Shown: one piece after another, positions 1 to 7,523 of the stretch | How the letters are laid out: every line of letters starts with the position of its first letter | Position numbering within the stretch: position 1 is the first letter of the stretch | DNA from: GCA-2861595 sp035525365 | GTDB lineage: Bacteria > Actinomycetota > Acidimicrobiia > Acidimicrobiales > GCA-2861595 | NCBI GenBank assembly: GCA_035525365.1 | Contig: DATLEK010000103.1 | Location: 1 to 64,000, forward strand | Direction of reading: 5' to 3' | Length of the DNA stretch: 64,000 bases | Translations under genes and position numbers: made by a program | The notes under the pieces: model-generated | Seen by the model: the letters and a program-made list of their open reading frames with translations, nothing else | Told to the model about the DNA's origin: nothing | Database searches by the model: none

Positions 1-2
1 GG

Positions 3-35
3 GCCCGAGAGGTCTACGCAAAACTGCATGGCTGA
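3..35 (+). CDS. C-terminal tail of an upstream gene (partial)
   Basis: The first bases keep a frame open that reads AREVYAKLHG and stops at a TGA at 33-35, so it overlaps the RNase J start by 8 bp. That is the usual geometry of translational coupling. In many actinobacteria dapA precedes the RNase J gene, so this could be the end of dapA, but ten residues are not enough to show it. Confidence 0.3.
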   Translation, partial: AREVYAKLHG

Positions 36-1698
36 CAAGATCGGCAACGTACGGATCACCTTCCTCGGCGGCCTGGGCGAGATCGGCCGTAATTGCGCGG
101 GCGTCGAGCAGGACGGGCGCATCATGCTGCTCGACTGCGGCCTTATGTTCCCGGAAGCCGAGATGCTCGGCGTCGACCTCGTGCTCCCGGACTTCACCTG
201 GCTGCGCCAGAACGCCGACCGGGTGGAGGGCTGCATCGTCACCCACGGCCACGAGGACCACGCCGGCGGCCTCTCCTTTCTCCTGCGGGACCTGAAGTTC
301 CCGATCTTCGGCTCCGCCCTCACCCTCGGCCTGGCCCGTAGCCGGATCGAGGAGGCGGGAATGCTCAACCGCACCACCCTGATCCCCGTGACCGACGGAG
401 AGCGTCGCCAGATCGGGCCGTTCGACGTGGAGTTCATCCCGGTCACCCATTCCGTGCCCCACGGTTTCGCCACCGCCTTCCATACGCCCCAGGGCGTGAT
501 CCTGCACTCGGGCGACTTCAAGCTCGACCTGACTCCGGTCGACGGGCGCATGACGGACCTGGCCCGGATCGGCGCCATCGCCTCCACCGCCGGCGTACGC
601 CTGCTGTTGTCCGATTCCACCAACGCCGAGGAGCCGGGGCACACGGCCAGCGAGTCGTCGGTGGGGCCGGTGCTCAGGGACATCTTCCGGGCCCATGCCG
701 ACAAGCGGATCATCGTCACCTGCTTCGCCAGCCACATCCACCGGATCCAGCAGGTGATCGAGGTGGCCGTGGCGTCCGGCCGCACCGTCGCCACCCTCGG
801 CCGCTCCATGGCCAAGAACGTGTCGCTGGCCCGGGAGATGGGCCTGCTGAAGGCGGCCGACTCGTCCATCGTCGACATCGACAAGATCGCCGACTTCGAC
901 CCCCGCCGGGTGTGCGTGGTGTCCACCGGTTCCCAGGGCGAGCCCATGTCGGCTCTCGCCCTGATGGCCGCCGGCGAGAACAAGCGCCTCAAGGTCGGCG
1001 ACGGCGACCTCGTCATCCTCAGCTCCCACGCCATCCCCGGCAACGAGATGAACGTGGGCAAGGTCATCGACGGGTTGCACCGCCGCGGAGCCGAGGTCAT
1101 CCATTCGGGCATCGCCGATGTCCACGTGAGCGGTCACGCCATGCAGGGGGAGCTGCAGACCCTGCTGGCCGTCGCCCGCCCCGAGCACTTCATCCCCGTC
1201 CATGGCGAGTACCGCCACCTGACCCACCACTCCCGCCTGGCCGTGCGCATGGGCGTGGCGCCCGACAAGGTGCTGCTGGCCGAGGACGGCGACGTGGTGG
1301 AGCTCACCGACGAGGGCCTCGACTTCGCCGGCGAGGTGCCGGCCGGCTACCTCTACGTGGACGGCATCGTGGGCGACGTGGGCCACGGGGTGTTCCGCGA
1401 CCGCCGGGTGCTGTCGGAGGAAGGCGTGGTCATCGTGGTGCTCACCGTCGACGGCCGCACCGGAGAGGTCCTCGACGGGCCTCAAATCATCACGCGCGGC
1501 TGGGTATACGAGCGGGAGGCCGAGGGCCTCCTGATGGAGGCCCGGGAGGCCGTGCTGGTGAGCCTAAAGGACGTCGACGCCCAGGGCGCCACCGACATCG
1601 AGCTGCTGAAGCGCCACGTGCGCACCGCCCTCGGCCGCTTCGTCCACGAACGTACCCGCCGGCGCCCCATGATCGTCCCCGTCGTCATGGAAGTCTGA
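28..1698 (+). CDS. rnj: Ribonuclease J
   Basis: This 556-residue protein is a beta-CASP metallo-beta-lactamase ribonuclease acting in mRNA decay and RNA 5'-end maturation (endonuclease plus 5'-3' exonuclease in the family). The zinc motif HGHEDH lies at residues 73-78. Other visible family signatures are the GDFKLD loop (about 155), the beta-CASP motif STNAEEPGHT (about 198), and the C-terminal VSGHA and PVHGEYRHL motifs that supply later metal and phosphate ligands. Length and domain order (lactamase, inserted beta-CASP, lactamase, C-terminal domain) are those of a complete RNase J. The ATG at 28 overlaps the end of an upstream frame and has only a weak ribosome-binding site, as expected for a coupled gene. 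Two hairpins follow it, before ftsK. Confidence 0.95.
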   Translation: MADKIGNVRITFLGGLGEIGRNCAGVEQDGRIMLLDCGLMFPEAEMLGVDLVLPDFTWLRQNADRVEGCIVTHGHEDHAGGLSFLLRDLKFPIFGSALTLGLARSRIEEAGMLNRTTLIPVTDGERRQIGPFDVEFIPVTHSVPHGFATAFHTPQGVILHSGDFKLDLTPVDGRMTDLARIGAIASTAGVRLLLSDSTNAEEPGHTASESSVGPVLRDIFRAHADKRIIVTCFASHIHRIQQVIEVAVASGRTVATLGRSMAKNVSLAREMGLLKAADSSIVDIDKIADFDPRRVCVVSTGSQGEPMSALALMAAGENKRLKVGDGDLVILSSHAIPGNEMNVGKVIDGLHRRGAEVIHSGIADVHVSGHAMQGELQTLLAVARPEHFIPVHGEYRHLTHHSRLAVRMGVAPDKVLLAEDGDVVELTDEGLDFAGEVPAGYLYVDGIVGDVGHGVFRDRRVLSEEGVVIVVLTVDGRTGEVLDGPQIITRGWVYEREAEGLLMEAREAVLVSLKDVDAQGATDIELLKRHVRTALGRFVHERTRRRPMIVPVVMEV

Positions 1699-1720
1699 CC
1701 CGCGCCCCTGGGCGTTCTAG

Positions 1721-1756
1721 CAGTGAAAAGTGGCGCTGGAGCGCCACTTTTCACTG
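1721..1756. terminator. Perfect 16-bp hairpin after rnj
   Basis: The arms at 1721-1736 and 1741-1756 are exact reverse complements (left arm CAGTGAAAAGTGGCGC) around a TGGA loop. It starts 22 bp after the RNase J stop. No T-run follows, so it is either an atypical terminator, an mRNA 3'-end stabiliser, or a small palindromic repeat. The stem is longer than a normal intrinsic terminator needs. Confidence 0.6.
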
Positions 1757-1770
1757 CGAAAAGCTGGATG

Positions 1771-1800
1771 GCCACGGGTGGGCCCGTGGCTGTTGTTACT
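1771..1800 (+). terminator. Candidate intrinsic terminator between rnj and ftsK
   Basis: An 8-bp GC-rich stem (GCCACGGG at 1771-1778 with CCCGTGGC at 1783-1790, loop TGGG) is followed by the T-rich run TGTTGTTACT. This is the closest thing to a rho-independent terminator here and sits 20 bp before the ftsK start. Confidence 0.4.
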
Positions 1801-1810
1801 CTTGTGGCCA

Positions 1811-4180
1811 ATGAGCAAGACCGTGGCCAAGCGTCGCCCACCTCGGAACAAGCCGGCTGCCCGTAAGCCGGCGGCCAGGAAGCCGGCGGCCCGGAAGCGG
1901 CCGGCAGCCAGGAAGCCGCCCCGCCTCCGCACCACGCTGGCCGCCCATCTCGGGCGTCAGGCCGACGACGTGTGGGGCCTCGTGCTCATCGTGCTGGGAC
2001 TGCTGGCGGGGCTCGGCATCTACGCCGACCTCACCGGGCCCGCCGGCGGCGCCCTCCAGGCCGGCGCCGGCGCCGTGCTCGGCCTGGCCCGCTTCCTCCT
2101 GCCGGTGGCGCTGTGCGGCATCGGCGCGGTGCTCGTACAGGGCCGGTCCAAGGCGGAGCCGGCCCGGGCTGTCATCGGGTTCCTGCTCCTGATCGTGGCC
2201 GGCGCCGGCATCCTTCACCTTGTCGAGGGATCGCCGTCGTGGTCGTCGCCGGTCGACAATTTGCAGGGTGCCGGCGGCTACGTCGGCGTGGCCGTGGGTG
2301 GTCCGCTGCGTGCCCTCCTCGGTGTGCCGGGTGCGGCCATCGTCCTCGTCTCGCTGCTCTTCGTCTCGCTCCTCGTGCTCACCCGCACCCGCGTCCGCGA
2401 CGCCGCCAACCAGGCCGGCGCCGCCTTCGGTGCCAGCCGTCGTGCCGCCGGGCCGGTGTTGCGCCGCCTGCGGGCCCTGGGCCGCATGGACGGTGTCGAC
2501 GCCACCGCAGCCCGGCACCCGTCCTCGAAGCCGCCGGTCCCCTCGGCCGACGCCGACGCCGACGAGCCCCTACCCGAGGTGGAGCCCGACCCGGTCCCGG
2601 ACCGCCTCGATGTCCACGCCCTGGCGCCCATGCCCGAAACGGTTCCCGCCGGCGACCAGCTCTCCATCGATCTCGGCCCGGCGGCCAAGGCCACCCAATG
2701 GCGCCTCCCGCCGCTGCAACTGCTCCGCAAGGGCCGGGCCCAGGAGATCGACCACCGCGTACTCGATGCCCGCGGCCGCACGCTGGAGGAGGCGTTGGCC
2801 GCCCACGGGGTGGAGACCCGCCTTCTGGGCAAGACGGTTGGCCCAACCGTCACCCGCTACGAGCTGGAGCTCGGCCCCGGCGTGAAGGTGGCCCGCGTCA
2901 CCAGCCTGCAGAAGGACATGGCCTACGCCCTGGCTGCCCCCGACATCCGCCTGCTGGCGCCGATCCCCGGTCGTTCGGCGATCGGGGTCGAGGTGCCCAA
3001 TGTCCAGCGTCAGCTCGTGTCCCTGGGCGACATCCTCGGCTCCGAGGAGGCCCATAAGGCGACCCATCCCCTGGAGGTGGCGATAGGGCGGGACATCGCC
3101 GGGCGCCCGGTGCTGGAGAGCCTCGCCTCCATGCCCCACATCCTCATCGCCGGCGCCACCGGGGCAGGAAAGTCCTCCTGCCTCAACTCGTTCCTCACCT
3201 CGATCCTCATGCGGGCCACACCGGACCAGGTGCGCATGATCCTGGTCGACCCCAAGCGCGTCGAACTTGGCCAGTACAACGGCCTGCCCCACCTGCTCAC
3301 TGCGGTCGTGGTCAACCCCCGGAAGGCGGCCAACGCCCTGTCGTGGGCCGTCCAGGAGATGGAGCGGCGCACCAACCTGCTGTCCGAGGTGGGTGTGCGT
3401 GACATCACCGGCTACAACGCCGCCTACGACCGCGGCGAGCTGAAGTCCGAGCCCCTGATCGGCATGCCCGAGGCCCCCGAGCCGGAACGCCTGCCCTTCG
3501 TGCTCGTCGTGGTGGACGAGCTGAACGACCTGATGATGGTGGCGGCCCGGGACGTGGAGGAGTCGATCTGCCGCATCGCCCAGATGGGCCGGGCCTTCGG
3601 CATCCACCTGGTCATCGCCACCCAGCGCCCCTCGGTCGACGTCATCACCGGCGTCATCAAGGCCAACATCCCCTCCCGCCTGGCATTTGCCGTCTCGTCG
3701 CTGGCCGACAGCCGGGTCATCCTCGACCAGCAGGGCGCCGAGCGTCTCGTCGGCCAGGGCGACATGCTGCTTCTCACCGCCTCCTCCAACGTGCCCCGCC
3801 GTATCCAGGGCCCGTGGGTGAGCGAGGAGGAGGTCAACAAGGTGGTCGCCCACTGGCGCCGGCAGGCCCAACCCAACTACGTCGACGGCGTGGAGGGCGA
3901 CGGCGCCGAGCCCGGTTCCGGCGGAGGGGGAATGGGCGCCGGCGACCCGGACGACGACGACATGCTCGAGGTGGCCATGGAGCTCGTGGTGCGCTCCCAG
4001 CTCGGCTCCACCTCGATGCTGCAACGCAAGCTGCGGGTCGGCTTCGCCCGCGCCGGCCGCCTCATGGACCTCCTCGAGCAGCGCGGCGTCGTCGGCCCCT
4101 CCGAGGGTTCCAAGGCCCGAGCCGTCCTCATGACCGTCGACGAGCTGGAGCAGAGGGACCGCACCACCGCCCCCGCCTGA
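1811..4180 (+). CDS. ftsK: DNA translocase FtsK/SpoIIIE
   Basis: This 789-residue septal DNA pump moves chromosome ends through the division site. The N-terminus is a Lys/Ala/Pro-rich basic stretch with repeated AARKP units (residues 10-35), followed by about four membrane segments (about 55-220) and a Pro/Asp-rich linker. The RecA-like motor has Walker A GATGAGKSS near residue 448 and a Walker B with DELNDL near 561. The C-terminal winged-helix gamma domain begins near ELVVRSQLGSTSMLQRK. I start at ATG 1811 (MSKTVAKRR) because the frame upstream of it reads through the two hairpins. Length agrees with actinobacterial FtsK. The motor is intact. Confidence 0.95.
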   Translation: MSKTVAKRRPPRNKPAARKPAARKPAARKRPAARKPPRLRTTLAAHLGRQADDVWGLVLIVLGLLAGLGIYADLTGPAGGALQAGAGAVLGLARFLLPVALCGIGAVLVQGRSKAEPARAVIGFLLLIVAGAGILHLVEGSPSWSSPVDNLQGAGGYVGVAVGGPLRALLGVPGAAIVLVSLLFVSLLVLTRTRVRDAANQAGAAFGASRRAAGPVLRRLRALGRMDGVDATAARHPSSKPPVPSADADADEPLPEVEPDPVPDRLDVHALAPMPETVPAGDQLSIDLGPAAKATQWRLPPLQLLRKGRAQEIDHRVLDARGRTLEEALAAHGVETRLLGKTVGPTVTRYELELGPGVKVARVTSLQKDMAYALAAPDIRLLAPIPGRSAIGVEVPNVQRQLVSLGDILGSEEAHKATHPLEVAIGRDIAGRPVLESLASMPHILIAGATGAGKSSCLNSFLTSILMRATPDQVRMILVDPKRVELGQYNGLPHLLTAVVVNPRKAANALSWAVQEMERRTNLLSEVGVRDITGYNAAYDRGELKSEPLIGMPEAPEPERLPFVLVVVDELNDLMMVAARDVEESICRIAQMGRAFGIHLVIATQRPSVDVITGVIKANIPSRLAFAVSSLADSRVILDQQGAERLVGQGDMLLLTASSNVPRRIQGPWVSEEEVNKVVAHWRRQAQPNYVDGVEGDGAEPGSGGGGMGAGDPDDDDMLEVAMELVVRSQLGSTSMLQRKLRVGFARAGRLMDLLEQRGVVGPSEGSKARAVLMTVDELEQRDRTTAPA

Positions 4181-4233
4181 CCCCGCCGTCAGGTGACGCG
4201 CCGGCGCACGGACCAGAGGCGGACGTAGCTCTT

Positions 4234-4270
4234 GTTGCAGAAATCGTTGTATAGCAACGGTTTTTGCAAC
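4234..4270. terminator. 16-bp hairpin between convergent genes
   Basis: GTTGCAGAAATCGTTG (4234-4249) pairs with 4255-4270 around a TATAG loop. Fourteen pairs are Watson-Crick and two (4240:4264 and 4244:4260) are G-U. It lies in the 208-bp gap between ftsK (+) and the convergent minus-strand gene ending at 4389, so it probably serves as a bidirectional terminator. It contains A and T runs in its arms. The rest of the gap shows nothing recognisable. Confidence 0.55.
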
Positions 4271-4388
4271 GTGAGCATGGATGCCGAGTCACTCGATGAC
4301 CGTGGCCCAGCTGTCTTGGTGGGCTCTTCATTCCCGGCCGGAGAACGCGCAGGCATGCCTGGTCCGTACTGGGCGCCATCCGCTGCCG

Positions 4389-5378
4389 TCAGTCGGGCGG
4401 GTGCCGCTGGCGGCGCCGGCGGGCCCAGGCTGCCCAGCCCAGGACGCCGGCCAGGACGCCGGCAAAGGCGACCAGACCGGCGGGCGAGCCGCCCCTGTCG
4501 CGCCGTGCCGCTCGTTGAGCCGCCACTTCCTCCGTGTCAGGACCCGAGCCGGCGGGGCCAGTTGCCGGACCCGATCCGGACGGGGGAACCGGTGGGACGG
4601 TGCTCGACGGGCCGATGGTCGTGAACGACGAAGTGGTCGACGAAACCGGCAGGCCGGTCCTGATACTCCGGGGCGCGGGCGAGGAAGGCCTCACGGTGCT
4701 CGCTGTCGTCGACGTCACCGCCCCGTCAGGCGTCACCCCCGGCACCGGGGACTGGCCTCCGGCCACTGTCGTGGTGGAGGCCGCGCCGGTGTTGCCGGCC
4801 GTCGCCGGTGAGGTGCCGTCGCACACCTCGGCGACGGAGAGGTAGACGGGGGAGGTGCCGCGGCTCCAACGCCAGCCTTCGACGTCGCCGTTGCGGACCT
4901 CGGTGTTGGAGGCGCCGGCGGGGGAGAGCCGGAAGCCGGACGTGCCGGCGGGGGCACGGCTGTAGGCCCAGTAGCGGCCGTCGGGATCGCAGGTGAGGCA
5001 GGAGTCGTCTGTCTTGCACCCGACCCCGCAGAGCGAGCAGACGGCCACGCCCTTGCCGGCGTAGGGCCGCATGGCGGCATCGACCTCGGCGCGGCGGAGC
5101 AGTTCCGCGCCGGAGATGGACTCCTCCCAGAAGCGGACGCAGACCTTCTTCACCTGCTCCCCGGTGTTCACCACCAGCACCGCCCGGTTCTGCTCCGCGG
5201 CAGCGGTGGCCGCCGTGGTGCCAACCGGCGCGGCGACCGCCGCGCAAGCGCTGACGGCGATAACGACCTTCAGCAGCTTTCCCGCCTTTCCACCAGTATC
5301 CGCGGCGGCTTGCCGGTTTCGTCGGCAATAACCGTTTCCACAGAACGGTTTCTGCCGTCGAACAAGTCCGCTGGACAT
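4389..5378 (-). CDS. Secreted, tail-anchored DUF4430-like protein (putative B12-binding beta subunit)
   Basis: About 329 residues. It has an export signal (KVVIAVSACAAVAAP, preceded by an unusually long n-region), a globular domain of about 130 residues, a Ser/Thr/Pro stalk, and a C-terminal membrane helix followed by WARRRRQRHPPD. The globular part has the pattern of DUF4430, the fold of the C-terminal domain of intrinsic factor and transcobalamin: an SGAELLRRA helix, a Cys-rich loop (CSLCGVGC, CLTC), the segment GRYWAYSRAPAG, and NGDVEGWRWS. The family call is from pattern memory and is not certain. It lies 94 bp (from this start) downstream of the toroid gene on the same strand, behind a cobalamin riboswitch. 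The start is ambiguous: ATG 5378 is used, ATG 5435 is in frame, and no good ribosome-binding site precedes either. Confidence 0.6.
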   Translation of the reverse strand: MSSGLVRRQKPFCGNGYCRRNRQAAADTGGKAGKLLKVVIAVSACAAVAAPVGTTAATAAAEQNRAVLVVNTGEQVKKVCVRFWEESISGAELLRRAEVDAAMRPYAGKGVAVCSLCGVGCKTDDSCLTCDPDGRYWAYSRAPAGTSGFRLSPAGASNTEVRNGDVEGWRWSRGTSPVYLSVAEVCDGTSPATAGNTGAASTTTVAGGQSPVPGVTPDGAVTSTTASTVRPSSPAPRSIRTGLPVSSTTSSFTTIGPSSTVPPVPPSGSGPATGPAGSGPDTEEVAAQRAARRDRGGSPAGLVAFAGVLAGVLGWAAWARRRRQRHPPD

Positions 5379-5472
5379 CCGCCGCCATATCTGACGTTCA
5401 TTTTGCGAAAGCCTGTTCGGCCTGACAACGAGCATCTGCGTCTACGCCTCTACCGTGCCGCGGGTCCTGCGT

Positions 5473-7266
5473 TCAGCTGGAGAGCCCGACTATGGGGGCT
5501 TTCAACACGAGGGGCTCGGTGCGGGCGTTGGTGTCGGTGCCTTTGCCCTGGGCCCGGCCGTCGCTGGTGGCCCACAGGTACCCGTTGCCCCTGTAGGAGG
5601 AGCGCAGGCCGATCACGCCACTGGGCGCGCCGGCGCCGGCACCCGCGTCGGTACCGAGGAAGCGGGCGTCGCCGAAGGCGAATATCCCCGAGTCGGCGGC
5701 CACCATCCAGTAGCCGGCGCCGGTGGGTGTGGCGGCGATCCCGGTGATGGGCTGGTTCAGGGTGATGGCACCGGTGGAGCCGCGGAACACGGCGTCGCCG
5801 AAGGCGAACACGCCACCGTCGCGCGCCACCAGCCAGTAGCCGGCGCCGGTCGGGGTGGCGGCCATGGCCACCATCGGCTGGTTGAGGACAATGGCTCCGG
5901 TGGACCCGTGGAAACGGGCGTCGCCGAAGGCGAACACGCCACCGTCGCGCGCCACCAGCCAGTAGCCCCGGCCGCTCGGTGTGGACGCCATCCCCACGAT
6001 CGGCTGGTTGAGGCTGATGGCTCCGGTGGAGCCGAAGAAACGGGCGTCGCCGAAGGCGAACACCCCACCGTCGCGCGCCACCAGCCAGTAGCCCTGGCCG
6101 CCCGGCGTGGACGCCATACCGACCATGGGCTGGTTCAGCCGCAACGCACCGGTCGACCCGAAGAACCGGGCCTGGCCGAAGGCGAACACGCCACCGTCGG
6201 ATGCCACCAGCCGGTAGCCGTCGTCGGGGCAGTACGACACCGCCCGCACGACCGGCAGCCAGCCGCGGAGCAGGGCCTGAACCGATTGCGACGTGGCGAA
6301 GGTGTTGATTCCGAACGAATCATTGGGGCTGGCGATGTGGCCGTCGGCGGCCTGAGCGGCCCGTAGGGCGGCTTCAGGTGAGGTGGACGACGCGCCGGTG
6401 GCCGAAGCCCTCCAGCACACCGAAGCCGTGTCGTGGCCCGCCGCGGTGAGTCCGAGAACGGCCAGGGCGGTGGCGTTGGGATCGGGGCTGTCAAAGGCCT
6501 CCCAACCACCGGTCGGCAACTGGCGGCGGAGAAGGAACCCGACTGCCCGGCGCATGGGTTCGCTGTGGGCGTCGACACCGGCGGCCCGTAGCGCCTGCAT
6601 GGCCAGTCCGGTGGTGTCGATGTCCTCCTCGGTGCCGGTGGGGTCGCTTGAGAAGCTCCAGCCACCGTTGGCCTGCTGCGCCGCCACCATGTAGTTGCGG
6701 GTCTCGGGGGAGACGGTGCGGCCGACGAGCACATTGGCCAGGGCGGCGTAGAGAGTGGCGTTGAAGGCGCCCGCCGGCCCGTAGGAGCCATTGGCGTTGC
6801 GGCCGGCGTCCATCCGCGCCACCAGGTTCGCCGGCCCGTCACCCTGGGGATCGAAGGCGGCAGGATCGAGGCCCAGGGGCGCGGCCACCAGCACTACGAG
6901 CTTGGCCGCCTGGCCCGGCGAGGTGGCGGTCTCGGCGAGGTCGTCGAGATAGTCGAGCGGGGTCTTCCCGTTCTTGACGGAAGCGAGGACAGCGGCCCGG
7001 CCCGCCTCGGGCCGCCACCGAGGCTTGTCGATGTCGGAGGGGAACTGCCCGTGCTCGGCCAGCGCCAGGGCGGCATCGGGCGTCTCGAAGCCGGGGAAGC
7101 CGGTGACCTCGAAGCCGCCGTCGTCCTGCTGCTGCGTCCTCAACCACTGGACGGCGCGTTCAGCGGTGGGGTCAGGCGGGATGATGGCGGGCGAAGCGAA
7201 CGCCGCGCCTGCGGTGAGCGCCAGCGCGCTGATGAGCGAAAGTACGACGGTGGATCGTCGGGACAT
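5473..7266 (-). CDS. Secreted alpha/alpha-toroid protein with GYW-repeat propeller tail (putative B12-binding alpha subunit)
   Basis: 597 residues, starting at ATG 7266 with a GGAGG site just upstream and a signal peptide (VVLSLISALALTAGAAFA). Residues about 25-320 carry QW-like repeats typical of prenyltransferase/squalene-cyclase toroids (WLRTQQQDDGGFE, AAQQANGGWSF, FLLRRQLPTGGWEAF), with a DIDTTGLAMQAL helix. No class II cyclase DxDD acid motif is visible, and the protein is exported, so a binding role is more likely than terpene chemistry. The same fold forms the N-terminal half of intrinsic factor and transcobalamin. The C-terminal about 270 residues are 42-residue repeats of the GYWLVARDGGVFAFGDA type. 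The gene follows a cobalamin riboswitch and is divergent to ECF transporter genes. Confidence 0.75.
   Translation of the reverse strand: MSRRSTVVLSLISALALTAGAAFASPAIIPPDPTAERAVQWLRTQQQDDGGFEVTGFPGFETPDAALALAEHGQFPSDIDKPRWRPEAGRAAVLASVKNGKTPLDYLDDLAETATSPGQAAKLVVLVAAPLGLDPAAFDPQGDGPANLVARMDAGRNANGSYGPAGAFNATLYAALANVLVGRTVSPETRNYMVAAQQANGGWSFSSDPTGTEEDIDTTGLAMQALRAAGVDAHSEPMRRAVGFLLRRQLPTGGWEAFDSPDPNATALAVLGLTAAGHDTASVCWRASATGASSTSPEAALRAAQAADGHIASPNDSFGINTFATSQSVQALLRGWLPVVRAVSYCPDDGYRLVASDGGVFAFGQARFFGSTGALRLNQPMVGMASTPGGQGYWLVARDGGVFAFGDARFFGSTGAISLNQPIVGMASTPSGRGYWLVARDGGVFAFGDARFHGSTGAIVLNQPMVAMAATPTGAGYWLVARDGGVFAFGDAVFRGSTGAITLNQPITGIAATPTGAGYWMVAADSGIFAFGDARFLGTDAGAGAGAPSGVIGLRSSYRGNGYLWATSDGRAQGKGTDTNARTEPLVLKAPIVGLSS
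5664..6230 (-). repeat. 126-bp tandem repeats encoding GYW propeller units
   Basis: About five copies of a 126-bp unit lie in the 3' half of the toroid gene. The recurring plus-strand anchor GCGTCGCCGAAGGCGAA recurs at exact 126-bp spacing near 5792, 5918 and 6044, with diverged copies near 5667 and 6170. Each unit encodes 42 residues of the form GYWLVARDGGVFAFG followed by STGA and LNQP motifs. Near-identity of the central copies implies recent duplication or gene conversion. Confidence 0.85.
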
Positions 7267-7341
7267 GGTTTCCTCCGTAAGGCCCCTTTCCACGAGGGCC
7301 GGCCAGTGCACGGGACGCCGGTTGGAGCCGGCGTGGAGGGG

Positions 7342-7470
7342 TGGGTGTCCTGGCTCCCGGCCCCGAGGGACCGGTTACAGTTGCGGGTCAGCGTCGGTCT
7401 CGCACCGACTTCCCCCGTCCCGCCCCCGAAGGGATGGGACCGCCTGCAGCATCCGGGCTGGCAGGCAACC
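7342..7470 (-). promoter_or_regulatory. Cobalamin riboswitch
   Basis: Read on the minus strand, the region holds the conserved core of the cobalamin aptamer: GGGGGAAGTCGGTGCGAGAC, then CGACGCTGACCCGCAACTGT, ending with the B12-box-like GGGAGCCAGGACACCC (plus 7343-7358). The core lies at plus 7373-7417. It points toward the toroid gene starting at 7266. Between them lie a 7-bp stem (7315-7321 with 7328-7334) and a weaker stem next to the GGAGG site, so control may act on translation or on transcription. This ties the two minus-strand surface proteins to vitamin B12. Confidence 0.85.
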
Positions 7471-7523
7471 TCTACCGAGGCGGCAGCATAGACAGTCGGT
7501 GGAGCTCTTGGCCAGGACATGAC

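Noticed and set aside
1796..4024. Long minus-strand open frames across ftsK
   Set aside because: They are Gly/Arg/His-rich shadows typical of high-GC coding DNA, without ribosome sites or domain motifs.
5300..5400. Possible relation of the GC-rich hairpins upstream of the DUF4430-like gene to the ecfA insertion element
   Set aside because: Shared words such as CGGATGTC are short and the order of arms differs, so no common repeat can be claimed.
5664..6230. Regular 126-bp repeats as a possible CRISPR array or non-coding satellite
   Set aside because: The units are multiples of three, stay in frame, and encode recognisable GYW repeats; there are no unique spacers.
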